Assembly: GCA_013289715.1 (NCBI GenBank)
Contig: JABCZJ010000006.1
Coordinates: 1-64,000, forward strand
Length of the DNA: 64,000 bases
Direction: 5' to 3'
Source: Acidobacteriota bacterium
Lineage (GTDB): Bacteria; Acidobacteriota; Terriglobia; Acidiferrales; UBA7541
The translations under genes and the position numbers were made by a program. Shown here piece by piece: positions 62,648 through 64,000 of this stretch. Under the pieces are notes generated by a model. That model did no database searches. It was given only the letters and a program-made list of their open reading frames with translations, and had not been told where the DNA came from. Each line of letters starts with the position of its first letter. Position 1 is the first letter of the stretch.

Positions 62648-62676
62648 AAGCGCGGCGAAGGAATCGTGAAACCGAA

Positions 62677-63867
62677 ATGGGCCTGCAACTACATGCTCTG
62701 CAAGTAAACGACGCGCGCCTGCAGCCGGTGGCGGCAAAAGTCCTGGCCGGCGAACGCCTGGACGCCGCAGACGGCCTCGCGCTGTATCAATCGCACGATC
62801 TGCTGGCGGTCGGTTGGCTGGCGAATTTTGTGCGCGAAAAAAAGCACGGCAACGTCACTTATTTCAACGTCAATCGCCATATCAATCCCACGAACGTTTG
62901 CGTCGCGCACTGCAAGCTGTGCGCATTCGGCCGCTCGCCGGATTCACCGGGCGCTTACAATTTCGCGCTCGACGAAATTTACAAGCGGGCCGGAGACGGC
63001 GTGGCCGAAGGCGCCACCGAGTTTCACATCGTCGGCGGATTGCATCCTGATTTGCCGTTCGAGTATTACCTCACGCTGATTCGCGGCCTGAAGGAACGCT
63101 TCCCGCAGGTGCACTTGAAAGCCTTCACGATGGTGGAGGTCGGCTACTACGCGCGGATTTCCAAGCGATCCATTCGCGATACGCTGCTCGCGATGAAAAA
63201 TGCCGGAGTGGATTCGCTGCCCGGCGGCGGCGCTGAAATTTTTCACCCGCGCGTGCGCAAGATCATTTGCGATCACAAAGTCAGCGGCCAGCGCTGGCTG
63301 GAAATCGCGCGCACCGCCCATGAACTCGGGCTGCGCTCGAACGCCACCATGCTCTACGGGCACATCGAAACGGCGGAAGAGCGCGTCGATCACCTGCTGC
63401 AGCTGCGCGCGACGCAGGACATCACACACGGGTTCGTCACGTTCATTCCGCTGGCGTTTCATCCTGCGAATACCGGCCTCGCGCATCTTCCGGGGCCCAC
63501 CGGCATGGACGACTTGAAAGCGATCGCGGTCTCGCGGCTGCTGCTCGACAACTTCGACCACATCAAAGCCTATTGGATCATGCTGACGCCGCGCATCGCG
63601 CAAGTGGCCCTGCGCTTCGGGGCAAACGATCTGGATGGCACGGTCGTCGAGGAAAAAATTTATCACGATGCCGGCGCCACGACGCCCGAGTTCATGACGC
63701 GCGCTGAACTGGAGCGCTTGATTCGCGCGGCGGGGCGCGTCCCGGTCGAGCGCGACACGCTGTACAATCCGGTGGACCGCGTCAAGAATCCGATGACGCC
63801 GCCGCGCGTTTCGCCGAGCCGCAGCGATGGATTCGTGCCGGAAACATCACTGACCCTCAACCTCTAG
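62677..63867 (+). CDS. mqnE: Aminodeoxyfutalosine synthase
   Basis: A 396-residue radical SAM enzyme that adds S-adenosylmethionine to the enolpyruvyl group of MqnA product to give aminofutalosine. The 4Fe-4S motif is CVAHCKLCAFGRSPDSPGAY, in HINPTNVCVAHC (about 69-95). EFHIVGGLHPDLPFEYYLTL and GGGAEIFHPRVRKIICDHK are MqnE features, as is SNATMLYGHIETAEERVDHL. It begins 29 bases after the prenyltransferase gene on the same strand, so ubiX, mqnP and mqnE may be one unit. Confidence 0.95.
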   Translation: MGLQLHALQVNDARLQPVAAKVLAGERLDAADGLALYQSHDLLAVGWLANFVREKKHGNVTYFNVNRHINPTNVCVAHCKLCAFGRSPDSPGAYNFALDEIYKRAGDGVAEGATEFHIVGGLHPDLPFEYYLTLIRGLKERFPQVHLKAFTMVEVGYYARISKRSIRDTLLAMKNAGVDSLPGGGAEIFHPRVRKIICDHKVSGQRWLEIARTAHELGLRSNATMLYGHIETAEERVDHLLQLRATQDITHGFVTFIPLAFHPANTGLAHLPGPTGMDDLKAIAVSRLLLDNFDHIKAYWIMLTPRIAQVALRFGANDLDGTVVEEKIYHDAGATTPEFMTRAELERLIRAAGRVPVERDTLYNPVDRVKNPMTPPRVSPSRSDGFVPETSLTLNL

Positions 63868-63881
63868 GATTTTCCGTCAAG

Positions 63882-64000
63882 GTGCGGGACTTGCCGGGCG
63901 ACGCGGAAGTAACTTCTGAAGTAACTTCTGAAGTAGAAGCGTCTGGCCGCACGAACAAGCAGTCCCGTCGTCACGCGTCTGCGGCGGCAGCAGATCCTCA
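63882..64000 (+). CDS. Start of an unknown gene, cut by the window edge
   Basis: A frame open from the GTG at 63882 to the window end encodes at least 39 residues, VRDLPGDAEVTSEVTSEVEA and on, polar and low in hydrophobics. GAAGTAACTTCT is repeated twice plus a half (63906-63935) and encodes EVTS twice. The ribosome-binding site is weak. It is too short to identify. Confidence 0.3.
   Translation, partial: MRDLPGDAEVTSEVTSEVEASGRTNKQSRRHASAAAADP

Overview
The window is a GC-rich chromosome segment, probably from a soil-type member of the Acidobacteriota. The assignment rests on gene content: a von Willebrand A protein of the kind common in Acidobacteria, LolA-type lipoprotein carriers (so a two-membrane cell), an MXAN_5187-like protein, genes of the futalosine menaquinone route, and the gene order tilS-ftsH-folP. 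It is an inference, since no rRNA is present. No tRNA, rRNA, CRISPR array or insertion sequence was recognised.

Bases 1 to about 5,400 are an accessory island that looks less GC-rich than the rest. It holds short unrecognised ORFs, a ribbon-helix-helix/Doc toxin-antitoxin pair, a RES-domain toxin with an unusually large antitoxin, an excisionase-like HTH protein, and a translationally coupled cassette of two related unknown genes followed by a HigA-like HTH gene broken by a one-base frameshift. Both recognisable toxins lack a signature catalytic residue. This is the part most likely to hold something undescribed.

From 5.4 kb on the window is mostly conserved chromosome. 5.4-13.5 kb: PpiD-like foldase, an unknown gene behind a hairpin-rich leader, transketolase and a two-subunit molybdenum hydroxylase. 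13.5-22.9 kb (minus strand): MFS transporter, folP, VWA protein, zinc-ribbon protein, ftsH, tilS, two coupled unknown genes and a small repeat peptide. 23-27 kb: rpmB with a lipoprotein foldase, then biotin carboxylase and its carrier protein. 27-31.4 kb: a five-gene cassette that looks like a self-contained Lol-like lipoprotein or envelope lipid trafficking system.

31-41 kb: ada, a PilZ protein, a HAD phosphatase, a second LolA-like protein, acylphosphatase, apt, rlmB, ispF, ispD, a PIN/TRAM protein and a metallo-beta-lactamase-fold enzyme. 41-51.4 kb: alr and dnaB, then an eight-gene minus-strand unit (TPR protein, ispE, prs, rplY, pth, rpsF, rpsR, rplI) bounded by a strong sigma70-like promoter at 51,431-51,403 and an intrinsic terminator at 44,240-44,202. 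51.5-57.8 kb: a secreted DUF6265-like protein, purH, the MXAN_5187-like gene, selA, larB and a GlsB/YeaQ membrane protein. 57.8-60.8 kb: a paired M16 peptidase (inactive plus active subunit). 61-63.9 kb: ubiX, a UbiA-type prenyltransferase (probably mqnP) and mqnE, the menaquinone branch.

Several intergenic gaps carry GC-rich palindromes of recurring sequence and a CTCTGTG-type dispersed repeat. Start sites were moved from the longest ORF where a ribosome-binding site, promoter or family alignment argued for another codon; each entry says so.
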